NCBI RefSeq assembly: GCF_017744395.1 | Contig: NZ_JAGIBI010000005.1 | Location: 1-64,000 of the forward strand | Length of the DNA: 64,000 bases | Origin: Herbaspirillum sp. | Lineage (GTDB): Bacteria; Pseudomonadota; Gammaproteobacteria; Burkholderiales; Burkholderiaceae_D | Direction: 5' to 3' | Part shown: positions 8,071-17,325 of the stretch, piece after piece | Layout: every line of letters starts with the position of its first letter | Numbering within the stretch: the stretch's first letter is position 1 | Made by a program: the position numbers and the translations under genes | Notes under the pieces: generated by a model | Seen by the model: only the letters and a program-made list of their open reading frames with translations | What the model was told of the DNA's origin: nothing | Database searches by the model: none

Positions 8071-8796
8071 TTAACCTCGTTGACGTTGGGAAATCAGCGC
8101 CAGGAATTCGCGCCGCAGGTTGGCGTCGCGCAGGAAGGAACCGCGCATGACGCTGTTGATCATCTTCGACTCCATGTCCTTCACGCCGCGCCAGTGCATG
8201 CAGAAGTGGTCGGCCTCCATGACGATGGCCAGGCCGTCCGGCTGCAGCTTCTGCATCAGCAGGTCGGCCGCCTGCGACACCGCCTCTTCCTGGATCTGCG
8301 GGCGGCTCATCACCCATTCCAGCAGGCGCGCGTACTTCGACAGGCCGATCAGGTTGGAATGCTCGTTGGGCATCACGCCCACCCATACCTTGCCCATGAT
8401 CGGGCACAGGTGGTGCGAGCAGGCGCTGCGCACGGTAATGGGGCCGACGATCATCAGCTCGTTCAGGCGTTCGATATTGGGAAACTCGGTCACCGGCGGC
8501 GGCGCCTGGTAGCGTCCGCGGAAGACCTCGTTGAGATACATCTTGGCCACGCGCTTGGCCGTGTCCTGGGTATTGTGGTCGCTCTCGACGTCGATCACCA
8601 GGCTTTCCAGCACCGCCGCCAGCTTGCCCTGCACTTCGGCCTGCAGTTGCTCAAGCTCGCCTTCCTCGATGAAGGCCGCGATGTTGTCGTTGGCATGGAA
8701 GCGCACGCCGGCCGCCTTGATGCGGTCGCGGATGCGCGCCGAAACGAGCTGGTCATGAACGCTCGGCGCGCCGGGCTGGTTTTTTTCTGTTGCCAT
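8071..8796 (-). CDS. folE: GTP cyclohydrolase I
   Basis: This 241-residue enzyme converts GTP to 7,8-dihydroneopterin triphosphate, the first step of folate (tetrahydropterin) synthesis. The zinc-binding and catalytic segment RSACSHHLCPIMGKVWVG and the later DHFCMHWRGVKD are typical of the type I enzyme. An N-terminal extension of about 40 residues precedes the core. I placed the start at 8796 (MATEKNQ); a longer frame lacks homology. The BLUF gene follows after two bases, a pairing that could link light sensing to pterin supply. Confidence 0.93.
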   Translation of the reverse strand: MATEKNQPGAPSVHDQLVSARIRDRIKAAGVRFHANDNIAAFIEEGELEQLQAEVQGKLAAVLESLVIDVESDHNTQDTAKRVAKMYLNEVFRGRYQAPPPVTEFPNIERLNELMIVGPITVRSACSHHLCPIMGKVWVGVMPNEHSNLIGLSKYARLLEWVMSRPQIQEEAVSQAADLLMQKLQPDGLAIVMEADHFCMHWRGVKDMESKMINSVMRGSFLRDANLRREFLALISQRQRG

Positions 8797-8915
8797 GGTG
8801 GGATGCAGACGCCGCGAACGGCCTCTTCGGTATCGGTAAACAGCTGCCATTATGCCCCGAAAAGACGCATCGCAGCGGGCTTGGCGCCGTTCCCTGCCCC
8901 ACCGGGCCGACACGC

Positions 8916-10553
8916 TCAGAAAGTTTGCCAGTCGTCTTGCGCGATACGTCCCGAGGCCGGTGCGGCAAGCGGCAACGCCGCCACCGGAGCCAGTGGCATG
9001 AGCCGCGTCCCCGCATCCAGCCTGAAAACGCCTACCAGCTGGCGCAGGTTCTGCGACTGGTCCTGCAGCGATTGCGCGGCGGCGGCAGCCTGCTCCACCA
9101 AGGCCGCGTTCTGCTGCGTGGCCTCGTCCATGTGGGTGATGGCCTGGTTGACCTGCTCGATCCCGGCGCGCTGCTCCTGGGTGGCGTCGCTGATCTCACC
9201 GACGATGCCGGACACGCGCCTGACGCTGGCGACCACCTCATCCATGGTCGAACCGGCCTCCAGCACCAGGCGGCCGCCGGCGTCCACCTTGGCCACGGAA
9301 TCATCGATCAGCTCCTTGATCTCCTTGGCGGCGGTCGCCGAACGCTGCGCCAGCGAGCGCACTTCCGACGCCACCACGGCGAAGCCGCGGCCCTGCTCGC
9401 CGGCGCGCGCGGCCTCCACCGCCGCGTTCAACGCCAGGATATTGGTCTGGAACGCAATGCCGTCGATCACGCCGATGATGTCGACGATGCGCCGCGACGC
9501 TTCGCTGATGCCGTTCATGGTGGACACCACCTGCTGCACCACTGCACCGCTGTGGGAGGCGACATCCGACGCGCTGGCCGCCAGCTGATTGGCCTGCTGC
9601 GCGTTCTCGGCGTTCTGGCGCACGGTCGAGGTAAGCTCCTCCATCGCCGCCGCGGTCTCTTCCAGCGAGCTCGCCTGCTGCTCGGTGCGCGCGGACAGGT
9701 CGAGGTTGCCGCCGGCGATCTCAGCCGAAGCCGTGGCAATGGTCTCGGCGCCGCCGCGCACTTCGGCGACGATGCGGGTGAGGCTGCCGTTCATCTGGCT
9801 CAGTGCCTCCAGCAGCTGGCCGATCTCGTCGCGCGCGCCGGGCTCGATGCGGCTGCACAGGTTGCCGCCGGCGACCTGCTGCGCCACCTCCACCGCGTGG
9901 CGCACCGGGCGCGTGATGGAGCGCGTGGTCCAAACCGCGAAGCCGCCGCCCAATAGCACTGCCAGCGCCGCGATGGACAGCATAATCAGAGTTTTGCTGC
10001 GGTATTGGTCGGCCGCTTCCTGGCTGCTGCGCTCCATCATCATCGAACCGACCGCGATATAGCCCTTGACGCGGGCGATGTACTTTTCCTGGTCTTCCCG
10101 CAACGTGGTCAGCAGCAGTTGCGAAGCCTCCATGGTGGCGCCGGTGGAGGCCAGCTTCAGGTATTGCTGCTGGTCTTCCCGGTACTTGGCCCGCAGCGCG
10201 GCGATCTCGGCGAAGGACTTGCGGCCCTGGTCGCTGGAAAGGCGCTCCTGCAGCTTGCCCAGGTCGTCGGTAATGGCCTTCTCGCCCTCATCGACCAGCC
10301 TGATCTCCTCCAGCAACCTGGCATGATCATCGAGCAGCAGCAGGTTGCGCATCGTGCTGGCGTTCTCACTGATCTTGAGCAGCACGTCATTGGCCAGCAA
10401 CACCTGCGGATAACGGTCCTTGACGATGCGCTGGGTGCCCTGGTGCAAGGTATCGAGGCTTCCGATGCCCAGCGCGGTGACGCCCGCCAGCAGCGCCAAC
10501 ACCAGGCCGAATCCCAGTCCCAGCCGGGCGCCCAGTTTGAGGTTTGCGATCAT
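8916..10553 (-). CDS. Methyl-accepting chemotaxis protein with CheR/CheB tether
   Basis: This 545-residue chemoreceptor has a first membrane helix (about 10-30), a roughly 150-residue periplasmic four-helix-bundle sensor, and a second membrane helix near 190-210 ([19 protein letters not shown]). HAMP and the cytoplasmic signalling domain follow. The conserved hairpin tip reads [20 protein letters not shown] and continues [20 protein letters not shown]. It ends in DWQTF, close to the NWETF pentapeptide that tethers CheR and CheB, so it should be a fully adaptable receptor. The start at 10553 gives a short cytoplasmic lead before the first helix. The ligand is unknown. Confidence 0.92.
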   Translation of the reverse strand: MIANLKLGARLGLGFGLVLALLAGVTALGIGSLDTLHQGTQRIVKDRYPQVLLANDVLLKISENASTMRNLLLLDDHARLLEEIRLVDEGEKAITDDLGKLQERLSSDQGRKSFAEIAALRAKYREDQQQYLKLASTGATMEASQLLLTTLREDQEKYIARVKGYIAVGSMMMERSSQEAADQYRSKTLIMLSIAALAVLLGGGFAVWTTRSITRPVRHAVEVAQQVAGGNLCSRIEPGARDEIGQLLEALSQMNGSLTRIVAEVRGGAETIATASAEIAGGNLDLSARTEQQASSLEETAAAMEELTSTVRQNAENAQQANQLAASASDVASHSGAVVQQVVSTMNGISEASRRIVDIIGVIDGIAFQTNILALNAAVEAARAGEQGRGFAVVASEVRSLAQRSATAAKEIKELIDDSVAKVDAGGRLVLEAGSTMDEVVASVRRVSGIVGEISDATQEQRAGIEQVNQAITHMDEATQQNAALVEQAAAAAQSLQDQSQNLRQLVGVFRLDAGTRLMPLAPVAALPLAAPASGRIAQDDWQTF

Positions 10554-10730
10554 GAAGTACTCCGCATGCGAACCGCGGCCGGCGCGACGCATGCCGGCCA
10601 CGACAATGATTCATGGAAAAAACGGCGGAGGGAAAATGCTCTCCCCCCGCCCAAGGCACTACGCACTGCCACCCCGCTCCAGGGATGGCAGAGGTAAAAC
10701 AAGACTATTCGCGAAAGGATGCGCGAGCCA

Positions 10731-11816
10731 TCAGAACGAGTGGTGCATGCCGATGGTGGTGACGAGCTGGCCTTGCCCGCCGGACACGCCGGTGGAACCC
10801 GAGGCGCCGGTACCGTTCATGACCGCGAAGCGCGCGTCGCCGCCGGCGCGCTGGTAAGCGGCCTGCACATACCACTGCGTGCGCTTGGAGAAGTCATGCA
10901 CATGCGACAGGCTGAAAGTGTTCCAGCGCGCCCCTTCCAGCTTGGACAGGCCGTAACCGAAGTTGATGGTGTCCAGCGTGGCGTAGCGCCATGCCGCCCC
11001 CAGGTCCAGGTTCTTCTGCTTGGGCGAAACGCCGGTAGGCAGGTCCAGCTTGACCTGGGTATAGGCGGCGTTCATGCGCACGCTGCCGAGGGTGTAGCCG
11101 ATGCCTCCGGCGTAGGTGGTCAGGCTGTTGAATACAGTGCCGGCGTTACCCAGGCCGACACTGCTGAGAAAAGTACCGGCATAACCGGCGGCGCGGTCGT
11201 TCAGCTTGGAATACGCCAGCGCCGCGCGCAATGGGCCATTGCCATAAGTGACGCCGGCGCTGATGTTGCGGCTTTTGCTATTGTCGCCCGCCACTTCGCC
11301 GAAGCCGTACATCAGGCTGCCCTGGAAACCGCCGGCCGTCGGCGAGGTATAGCGCACCGCGTTGTCGAACTGGTAGGTGTTGGCCAGGCTGTCGAGGTTG
11401 CCCGGGTGGAACAGGTACCAGTTGGTCAGCTGGAAACCGTTGGACAGCTTGCCGACATAATCGAACACCACGTCCGGCATGTGGCCCAGGGTCACCGCGC
11501 CGAAGTCGCCGGACAGCCCGATGGTGCTGTAGCGGTTGAACAGCTTGGACGAGTTGGGCACGCTGCCGGTATCGGTATAAAAGCCCCCTTCCAACTGGAA
11601 GTTGGCCTTCAGATTGCCGCCCAAGTCCTCGGTACCGCGAAAACCGATACGGTCGGGCTGCATGGTGCCCTGGTCCAGGCGCGACACCGAACTGCCGCCG
11701 AGGTTGTTGATGTAGGCCACGCCAGCGTCGAGGCTGCCGTAGATGGTGACGCTGCTCTGCGCAAAAGCGCCTGCCGAGAGACAGGATGCCGCTGCGGCAA
11801 TCATTAACTTCTTCAT
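10731..11816 (-). CDS. Outer-membrane porin (Burkholderiales OmpC-like)
   Basis: This 361-residue protein has a signal peptide ending AGAFA before QSSVTIYGSLDAGVAY, the usual first strand of betaproteobacterial trimeric porins. A repeated amphipathic beta-strand pattern follows, and the protein ends in HHSF, with the terminal Phe required for outer-membrane assembly. The loop 3 region contains LGHMPDVVFDYVG. It lies just beyond the end of the catabolic operon but in the same direction, separated by a terminator. It could serve uptake of that operon's substrate, which is inference from position only. Confidence 0.92.
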   Translation of the reverse strand: MKKLMIAAAASCLSAGAFAQSSVTIYGSLDAGVAYINNLGGSSVSRLDQGTMQPDRIGFRGTEDLGGNLKANFQLEGGFYTDTGSVPNSSKLFNRYSTIGLSGDFGAVTLGHMPDVVFDYVGKLSNGFQLTNWYLFHPGNLDSLANTYQFDNAVRYTSPTAGGFQGSLMYGFGEVAGDNSKSRNISAGVTYGNGPLRAALAYSKLNDRAAGYAGTFLSSVGLGNAGTVFNSLTTYAGGIGYTLGSVRMNAAYTQVKLDLPTGVSPKQKNLDLGAAWRYATLDTINFGYGLSKLEGARWNTFSLSHVHDFSKRTQWYVQAAYQRAGGDARFAVMNGTGASGSTGVSGGQGQLVTTIGMHHSF

Positions 11817-12008
11817 TAAACTCCCCTTCAACGAAGTACCAACATGCGCGGCACAAGCCGCATTCACTCACTGCTTCCATTCGCCCTGTGCGAAAGGAAG
11901 GTGACCCTGCCGGCGTCCTGCCGCTGTACGCTGGCCTTGCCGGGTGGCGCGTGATCGGGCGATTTTTGTCTCACCTATGGATCAACGTTCCACTAAATTC
12001 ATCAGGCT

Positions 12009-12040
12009 CAAAAAAATGCCCGACGCATCTGCGCGGGCAT
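12009..12040 (-). terminator. Rho-independent terminator of the catabolic operon
   Basis: On the minus strand ATGCCCG, an 11-base loop and CGGGCAT are followed at once by six or more T residues. It is 20 bases past the stop codon of the reductase gene, the last gene of the operon. Confidence 0.88.
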
Positions 12041-12059
12041 CGGCGTCGAGCGCGCCTTG

Positions 12060-13007
12060 CTAGAGATCCAGCACCAGGCGTTGGCCCTTGCAACCGGACA
12101 CGCACACCATCATGGTCTTGCCGGCGGCACGCTCCGACTTGCTGAGCACACCGTCGCGATGGTCCAGTTCGCCTTCGATCACCTTGGTTTCGCACGCGCC
12201 GCACACGCCCTCGCGGCAGCTATGGTCGACGCTGATGCCGGCATCCAGCAGCGCGTCCAGCAACGACTTGCCGGCCGGCACCGTGACGCTGCTCTTGCTG
12301 CGCGCCAGTTCGGCGACATAGCTGCCGCTTTGTATCGGTGCCACCTTCTCGGCGGCGAAACGTTCGATATGCACGTTAGGCAAGCCCAGTTCTTCGCAGA
12401 TCGATTCGAAGGCGTTCAACATCGGCGTCGGGCCGCAGCAATAGAAGTGCGCGTCCTTCGGTCTGGCGGCCAGGAAGCCGCGCAGGTCGGGCGGCGCGCC
12501 GGCCTCGTCGTCGAAGTGGCTGGCCACGCCCGGCTGCCCCAGCAGCTCGGCGGTGAAGGCCGCTTCCTTGCGCGAGCGCGCGCAATAGAACAATTCGACG
12601 GATTTGCCCTGCCGCACAAGATGCCCGTACATGCAGGAGATCGGCGTAATGCCGATGCCGCCGGCGATCAGCACCGAATGCGCCGCGGATTCATCGAGCG
12701 GAAAATTGTTGCGCGGCTCGGAGATGGTGATCAGCGACCCGACGCGCAATTGCTCGTGCACGTAGCGCGAACCGCCGCGGCTGTTGCGGTCGTTGAGCAC
12801 GCCGACCACATAGCGGTGGCGCTCGGCGGGAGAATTCGACAGCGAGTAGCTGCGCACGATGCCGTTGGGCAGGTGCAGGTCGACGTGGGCGCCGGCCGCG
12901 AAAGGCGGCAGCTCGCCCCCCTCGGGCTGGCGCAGCTCGATGCTGACCACGCCCTGCGCTTCGAAGCGCATGGCCTGGACCCGGACTGAAATAGTTGGAC
13001 TGCTCAT
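12060..13007 (-). CDS. Phthalate-dioxygenase-type reductase (FMN, NAD, [2Fe-2S])
   Basis: This 315-residue iron-sulfur flavoprotein passes electrons from NADH to the Rieske oxygenase encoded three genes upstream. Domains in order are the flavin-binding barrel (RSYSLSNSP), the nucleotide domain (LIAGGIGITPI and YCCGPTPML) and a C-terminal plant-type ferredoxin domain with CREGVCGACE plus a later Cys (MVCVSGC). This is the class IA reductase layout of phthalate, vanillate and p-toluenesulfonate systems. The start at 13007 (MSSPTIS) gives the family length. It is the last gene of the operon. Confidence 0.92.
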   Translation of the reverse strand: MSSPTISVRVQAMRFEAQGVVSIELRQPEGGELPPFAAGAHVDLHLPNGIVRSYSLSNSPAERHRYVVGVLNDRNSRGGSRYVHEQLRVGSLITISEPRNNFPLDESAAHSVLIAGGIGITPISCMYGHLVRQGKSVELFYCARSRKEAAFTAELLGQPGVASHFDDEAGAPPDLRGFLAARPKDAHFYCCGPTPMLNAFESICEELGLPNVHIERFAAEKVAPIQSGSYVAELARSKSSVTVPAGKSLLDALLDAGISVDHSCREGVCGACETKVIEGELDHRDGVLSKSERAAGKTMMVCVSGCKGQRLVLDL

Positions 13008-13032
13008 GGATGCCACTTCCAGATAAAGAACT

Positions 13033-13473
13033 TCAGGAAACCACTTCTTGTATCGACCGCTGCAGGTCGACGCCCAGCCGCGCAAAGGCGTCGATCTCGA
13101 CAACCAGCTCCGGAAACACCAGGCCGCTGACCTCGACCAGCGTCGAGCATGGATACGGCGCCCGGAAGAAATCGCGGCGCGCGCGCCCGACCTCGTCCTT
13201 GTCGCCGATGTCCTTCACGTAGATCACCAGCTTGTAGATGCTGCCGACGCTGCCGCCGGCGGCCTCCACCAGGTCGCGCACCTTGCCCAGCACCACCAGC
13301 GTCTGCTCATAGGCGCCAAGCTTGTTTTCGCGCGAGGCGGGATGCGCGGTCATGCCGGACATGACGATCTCGTCGCCGATCACCAGGCAGTTCGACCAGG
13401 TGGCCGTGGCCGGCTCGGTCACCCTGGCGCTCTTGACGCGGCGCACCACGCCCGGCTCCATCGGCGCGTTCAT
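13033..13473 (-). CDS. RidA-family protein, possible enamine/2-aminomuconate deaminase
   Basis: This 146-residue RidA/YjgF-family protein contains the family features VIGDEIVMSGMTA, VVLGKVRDLVEAAGGS and the final PELVVEIDAFA. RidA proteins hydrolyse reactive enamines and imines, and members in aromatic operons act as 2-aminomuconate deaminases. It begins inside the stop of the Rieske gene (4-base ATGA overlap), so it is translated with it. Together with the aspartate-dehydrogenase-like gene it hints that the substrate or an intermediate carries nitrogen. The exact reaction is not readable from sequence. Confidence 0.82.
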   Translation of the reverse strand: MNAPMEPGVVRRVKSARVTEPATATWSNCLVIGDEIVMSGMTAHPASRENKLGAYEQTLVVLGKVRDLVEAAGGSVGSIYKLVIYVKDIGDKDEVGRARRDFFRAPYPCSTLVEVSGLVFPELVVEIDAFARLGVDLQRSIQEVVS

Positions 13474-14519
13474 GCCGCCTTGGCTGCCGCTTTGGCCGCG
13501 GCCCGCTCTTCTTCGCGCGCGATCTGCTCCTTGGCCAGGCCGCGCATATGGCGGCGCAGGCGCACGATGCCCATGTCATGCTGGTACAGCATCTCGCGCT
13601 GGTTGGCGTCCGGCTCCATCAGCTCCAGCACCACGCGGTCTTGTTCCAGCACGTTCCAGTGGCGCGCTTCCAGGCGGTTGCGGTACAGGAAACGCCAGGT
13701 GTCCTTCTGCCAGCCGCTCAGCTTGCGGCAACGCCAGTGGAATACAGCGGCGACGTTGTCGACGATGGGGGTGTAGCTGCCGATGATCACGAAGCTGCCG
13801 CCGGGGCCGCCGGTCTTCGGATAGGGAATCGCCAGGCGCATCCAGTGCAGGCCGGTGTCGCCCCATTCGGTCCAGTCGAAGTTGACGTCGCGCTGGCCTT
13901 CCTTCTCGAACACGAAGCCGATGTCGGTCTCTCGAATGCCGAAGCTGGCCGTGTTGTCGCCCTCGGCCATCGAGTGCGACTGCTTGTGCAGGAAAGTGCC
14001 GTGCATCGGGTCCATCACGTTGTCCAGCACATAGCGATAATCGCCCTTCCATTCGGTGTAGCACAGGAAGTTGGAATACTCGGGGCTGGTCAGTTCTTCC
14101 GGCAGGCGCAGCGGCGGCGGCGTGTCAACGTCTTCCAGGCTGTTGTAGAGGAAGATGGCGCCGGCCGCCTCGGTCACGTGGAAGCGGCGGGTGGCCTTGG
14201 CGCCTTCCAGCTTGCAGCCAGGGCTGCCGGGCACGCTGGTGACCACGCCGTCGAAGCGCACCTGCACGCCGTGGTAGCCGCAGGCGATGCGGTCGCCCAT
14301 GGGGATGCCCATGGACAGCGGCGCGCCGCGGTGCGGGCAATGGTCTTCAAGCGCGTGCAATGTGCCGGAAGGTTCGCGCCACAGCACGAGCTTCTTGCCC
14401 AGGCGGCGCAGCGAGACGGGCTTCTCGGCCACGAACTCGGACGGGCAGATCGGGTACCACAAGTCTTTCAGGCCGACGGCGAGTACGGCGTCGACGGGAT
14501 CATTGGCTGTCGTTCTCAT
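13470..14519 (-). CDS. Rieske non-heme iron oxygenase, catalytic subunit
   Basis: This 349-residue oxygenase has a Rieske [2Fe-2S] motif CPHRGAPLSMG...CGYHG near residues 60-80. The mononuclear iron site lies in NVMDPMHGTFLH (two His), with a carboxylate downstream. The length and single-subunit form match the phthalate/vanillate group, which hydroxylates or demethylates aromatics using a separate reductase. That reductase lies two genes downstream. The C terminus is an Ala/Glu-rich helix. Substrate specificity is not predictable. Confidence 0.92.
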   Translation of the reverse strand: MRTTANDPVDAVLAVGLKDLWYPICPSEFVAEKPVSLRRLGKKLVLWREPSGTLHALEDHCPHRGAPLSMGIPMGDRIACGYHGVQVRFDGVVTSVPGSPGCKLEGAKATRRFHVTEAAGAIFLYNSLEDVDTPPPLRLPEELTSPEYSNFLCYTEWKGDYRYVLDNVMDPMHGTFLHKQSHSMAEGDNTASFGIRETDIGFVFEKEGQRDVNFDWTEWGDTGLHWMRLAIPYPKTGGPGGSFVIIGSYTPIVDNVAAVFHWRCRKLSGWQKDTWRFLYRNRLEARHWNVLEQDRVVLELMEPDANQREMLYQHDMGIVRLRRHMRGLAKEQIAREEERAAAKAAAKAA

Positions 14520-14559
14520 TTCTGGTCTCTCCTGTTGGCTGGCACGGGCGGCGCATTGC

Positions 14560-14793
14560 TCACGCGGCCAGGCGGGCGATTTCTTCCTGGTAGTTCTGTT
14601 CGGTCCACACGCCGCCGTTGTAGGGGCAGCTCGGCCCGGTGCGGTTCAGGTGCGCCACCAGGGCACCCAGTTCATGCACGCCGGCGGCGTAGGCGCGCTC
14701 GATGGAGTCGCCCAGCAGGTCTTCGTACTGGGTCGGCGGGCGGCGGCGTGCCTGGTGCGGATTGAGATAAACGTCTGTGACTGTTGCAACCAT
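14560..14793 (-). CDS. Small conserved-looking protein of unknown function (77 aa)
   Basis: This acidic/helical protein reads MVATVTDVYLNPHQARRRPP at its start and ends in EEIARLAA, with a central stretch (DSIERAYAAGVHELGALVAHLN) that looks helix-turn-helix-like. Two ATG codons overlap; the second (14793) has GGAGG six bases upstream and overlaps the stop of the preceding gene by one base, so translation is coupled. I do not recognise the family with confidence. Its position between the flavin hydroxylase and the Rieske oxygenase suggests an accessory role in the same pathway. Confidence 0.7.
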   Translation of the reverse strand: MVATVTDVYLNPHQARRRPPTQYEDLLGDSIERAYAAGVHELGALVAHLNRTGPSCPYNGGVWTEQNYQEEIARLAA

Positions 14794-15125
14794 CATTGGC
14801 CTCCATTTCTGACGCGCTCGCGGATGCGCTCGCGCACGGGAACAAAATCGTAGGTGGGGTAGCACTCGGTGCGGAACACGCCCCAGGCCGAGCGTTCGAG
14901 CTCGACGTTGACCAGCGGCAGCAGCGCCGGCGGCAGCTCCAGGGTGACGATCTGGCCCAGGCCCATGGCCACGGTCCAGGACACCACGCGCGTGCCTTCG
15001 ACGGGAAAACGCTCCCACCAGTCCACCTTCTTCATGTGCGACTGGATGTCTTCCAGGTTCTTGGACTGGTCATGCTTCAACACGATGGTCAGCAGCATGG
15101 TGTCCGCTTGCTTCTCTTGGCTCAT
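14793..15125 (-). CDS. Small protein of unknown function (110 aa) in the catabolic operon
   Basis: This soluble protein of 110 residues has no signal peptide. The pattern beta-strand (MLLTIVLKHDQS), helix (NLEDIQSHMKKVDWW), then strands (RVVSWTVAMGLGQIVTLELP) and a final helix suggests a ferredoxin-like alpha/beta fold such as muconolactone-isomerase or dimeric alpha/beta-barrel proteins. That is a fold guess only. It sits 15 bases after the flavin hydroxylase gene and overlaps the 77-residue gene, so it is surely part of the operon. Confidence 0.7.
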   Translation of the reverse strand: MSQEKQADTMLLTIVLKHDQSKNLEDIQSHMKKVDWWERFPVEGTRVVSWTVAMGLGQIVTLELPPALLPLVNVELERSAWGVFRTECYPTYDFVPVRERIRERVRNGGQ

Positions 15126-15140
15126 GTCGGCTCCGGCGCT

Positions 15141-16295
15141 TCAGGCGGTCTCGACTTCCGGTTCCGGCTGCAGCGGCACCTTCCAGGCGTCGTAGCCGTA
15201 TACCCAATCGGCGTTGCCGCCTTCGCGCAGCCAGTTGTTGCCGCGCGAACCGATCTGTATCTTCGAGGCGCGCGCCATGCGCAGCTGCTGGTAGGCCTGC
15301 AAGGAACCTGCCACCTCCTCCAGCGTCGAGACAGCGGCCAGGCAGCGCGCCAGCACCACCGCGTCTTCGATGGCCATGCCGGCGCCCTGCGCCATGAAAG
15401 GCATCATCGGGTGGCAGGCGTCGCCCAGCAGTGCCATGTTGCCCTTGGCCCAGGCCGGCAGCGGATCGCGCTCGTACAGCGCGGTCTTCAACACCTCGTC
15501 GCAAGCGTCCAGCAGCGCGGTGGCGTCGGGATGGAAACCGGCGTAGCTGTCGCGCAGCTCCTGCACGCTGCCCGGCGTGGTCCACGATTCGAGATGCCAG
15601 CTCTCCTGCGCGGTGGTGGCGAAGATGAAGATGTCTTCGCCGCGGTTGAGCGGGAAAGTCACGATCTGGCTTTCCGGATTCGGCCCCCACCACTTGGTGA
15701 AAGCCTGCAGGTTGGGTACGCCTGCCACCTTCTCGGCCGGCACCACGGCGCGGAACGCCACCACGCCGGTGAAGCGCGGGCTCTCGGCGCCGAACATGGC
15801 GGTGCGCACGGCGGAATGGATGCCGTCGCCGCCGATCAGCACGTCGACGCGGTCGCTGCTGCCGTCGGTGAAATACAGGGTGACGCCGTCGGCCTGTTCG
15901 TCGATCTTCTCGGCGCGCTTGGCGAAACGCACCTGTTCCAGCGGGAACACATCGGCCAGCGCCGCCAGCAGGTCGGCGCGATGGATGGTCAGTTGCGGCG
16001 CGCCGTACTTTTGCTCGGCGGTGTCGCCCATGGCCAGGCGCGAAGTTTCCTCACCGGTATCCCAGGTACGGCTGATGCGGTGGGTCGGGCGCGCGGCGGT
16101 CTTGCGCACGGCGTCACCGATGCCCAACCCGTCCAGCGCGCGCACCGCGTTGGGCGTGAGATTGATGTCCGCGCCCACGCGCAGAAATTGCTTGGACTGC
16201 TCATACACGACCACCTCGTGGCCGGCGCGGTGCAGGGCGATGGCGGCGGTCAAACCGCCGATGCCCGCACCCAGGATTCCGATCTTGAAGGACAT
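15141..16295 (-). CDS. FAD-dependent aromatic hydroxylase (NicC/salicylate hydroxylase-like)
   Basis: This 384-residue class A flavoprotein monooxygenase has the dinucleotide motif GAGIGGLTAA (about 9-18), the DG motif (GGDGIHSAVR) and the GD motif LLGDACHPMMPF. The segment FTKWWGPNPESQIVTFPLNRGEDIF and the overall length recall 6-hydroxynicotinate 3-monooxygenase and salicylate hydroxylase. Both hydroxylate an aromatic carboxylate with loss of CO2. It should act between the Rieske enzyme and the extradiol dioxygenase. AGAGG before the ATG supports the start. The substrate is inferred only at class level. Confidence 0.88.
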   Translation of the reverse strand: MSFKIGILGAGIGGLTAAIALHRAGHEVVVYEQSKQFLRVGADINLTPNAVRALDGLGIGDAVRKTAARPTHRISRTWDTGEETSRLAMGDTAEQKYGAPQLTIHRADLLAALADVFPLEQVRFAKRAEKIDEQADGVTLYFTDGSSDRVDVLIGGDGIHSAVRTAMFGAESPRFTGVVAFRAVVPAEKVAGVPNLQAFTKWWGPNPESQIVTFPLNRGEDIFIFATTAQESWHLESWTTPGSVQELRDSYAGFHPDATALLDACDEVLKTALYERDPLPAWAKGNMALLGDACHPMMPFMAQGAGMAIEDAVVLARCLAAVSTLEEVAGSLQAYQQLRMARASKIQIGSRGNNWLREGGNADWVYGYDAWKVPLQPEPEVETA

Positions 16296-16318
16296 ATGTT
16301 TTCCTCTGCTGAATGAAA

Positions 16319-17290
16319 TTATTTACCGCTCGGCGCGCGATCGGTCAGGAACTTGCCGCTCGGGCCCTGCGCGTTCTTCTGGCGGCGCGTGTTGCCGTCG
16401 ATGCCGCCGTCGATGGCCCATTCGGCGAACACCGTCGGGCCCGGCTCGAACTCGCGCGGCTCCCAGTGTTCGTCGAGCTGGTCTTCATCGGCGTAGTACT
16501 CGATCAGGCCGCCGGCCGGGTTCTTGAAGTACCAGAAGTAGGCCGAAGAGATCGGATGGCGGCCAGGGCCGAGCTGGGTATCCCAGCCGCTGCGCGACAT
16601 GTGCATGCCGCCGCCGAACACTTCATGGATGTCGCGCACGGTGAAGGCCACATGGTTCAGGCCCGAGCGCGCTTCCGGCGGCTGCAGCAGGAAGATGTCG
16701 TGATGCCCGCCGACGTCGGCGCAGCGCAGGAAGGCGCCGCGTTCCGGATAACGGTCGGAGGGGACGAAGCCGAAGTTCTCGCAATAGAACTTCTCGCAAG
16801 CCTTCACGTCCTTGACGAAGAACACCACATGGCCGACCTCGATCGGCGCGGCGCGCTCGTAGACCGGGCTGCGCTCGTTGATGCGGTTCTTCTCGTTCCA
16901 GGTGTTCATGCGCGCGCATTCGACCTTGACGTCGCGCTTGACCGAGACCTGGAAACGCACCGCCAGGCCGTTGGGATCGGTACAACCGACACGCTTGCCG
17001 TCATTGACGTAGCCCGGCAGCTGGCTGATGCGGCCGGCGAATTTGTCCAGCACCGCCTGCGAAGACACTCCCCACACCACTTCGCGCAGTGTCGGGCCGG
17101 CTTCGATGGCCGGCGGCAGGCCGGGATCGGCGCTGTCGCGCACGATCACGCGGCAGCCGTTCTGCGATTCGAACACCAGGCCGGCGGCGCTGTCCTGCGC
17201 CAGCGTCATGCCCCAGTCGAGGAAGAACTGGCGGCACTTCGGCAAGTCGTCCGCGCCGTAGGTGATTTCGTCGATACCCAATACGTCCAT
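16319..17290 (-). CDS. Extradiol ring-cleavage dioxygenase (VOC/type I)
   Basis: This 323-residue protein has two vicinal-oxygen-chelate modules. Iron ligands are visible in the C-terminal module: His in GHVVFFVKD, His in LNHVAFTVRD and Glu in GGLIEYYADE. This matches the 2-His-1-Glu site of catechol 2,3-dioxygenase-like enzymes. It should open a catecholic ring next to its hydroxyl pair and give a semialdehyde for the next enzyme, an aldehyde dehydrogenase. AGGAG six bases before 17290 fixes the start. The last 35 residues form an unusual basic tail. Confidence 0.88.
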   Translation of the reverse strand: MDVLGIDEITYGADDLPKCRQFFLDWGMTLAQDSAAGLVFESQNGCRVIVRDSADPGLPPAIEAGPTLREVVWGVSSQAVLDKFAGRISQLPGYVNDGKRVGCTDPNGLAVRFQVSVKRDVKVECARMNTWNEKNRINERSPVYERAAPIEVGHVVFFVKDVKACEKFYCENFGFVPSDRYPERGAFLRCADVGGHHDIFLLQPPEARSGLNHVAFTVRDIHEVFGGGMHMSRSGWDTQLGPGRHPISSAYFWYFKNPAGGLIEYYADEDQLDEHWEPREFEPGPTVFAEWAIDGGIDGNTRRQKNAQGPSGKFLTDRAPSGK

Positions 17291-17325
17291 GTGCTTCTCC
17301 TGATCCTTGTTCATTGCCGGGCGGC

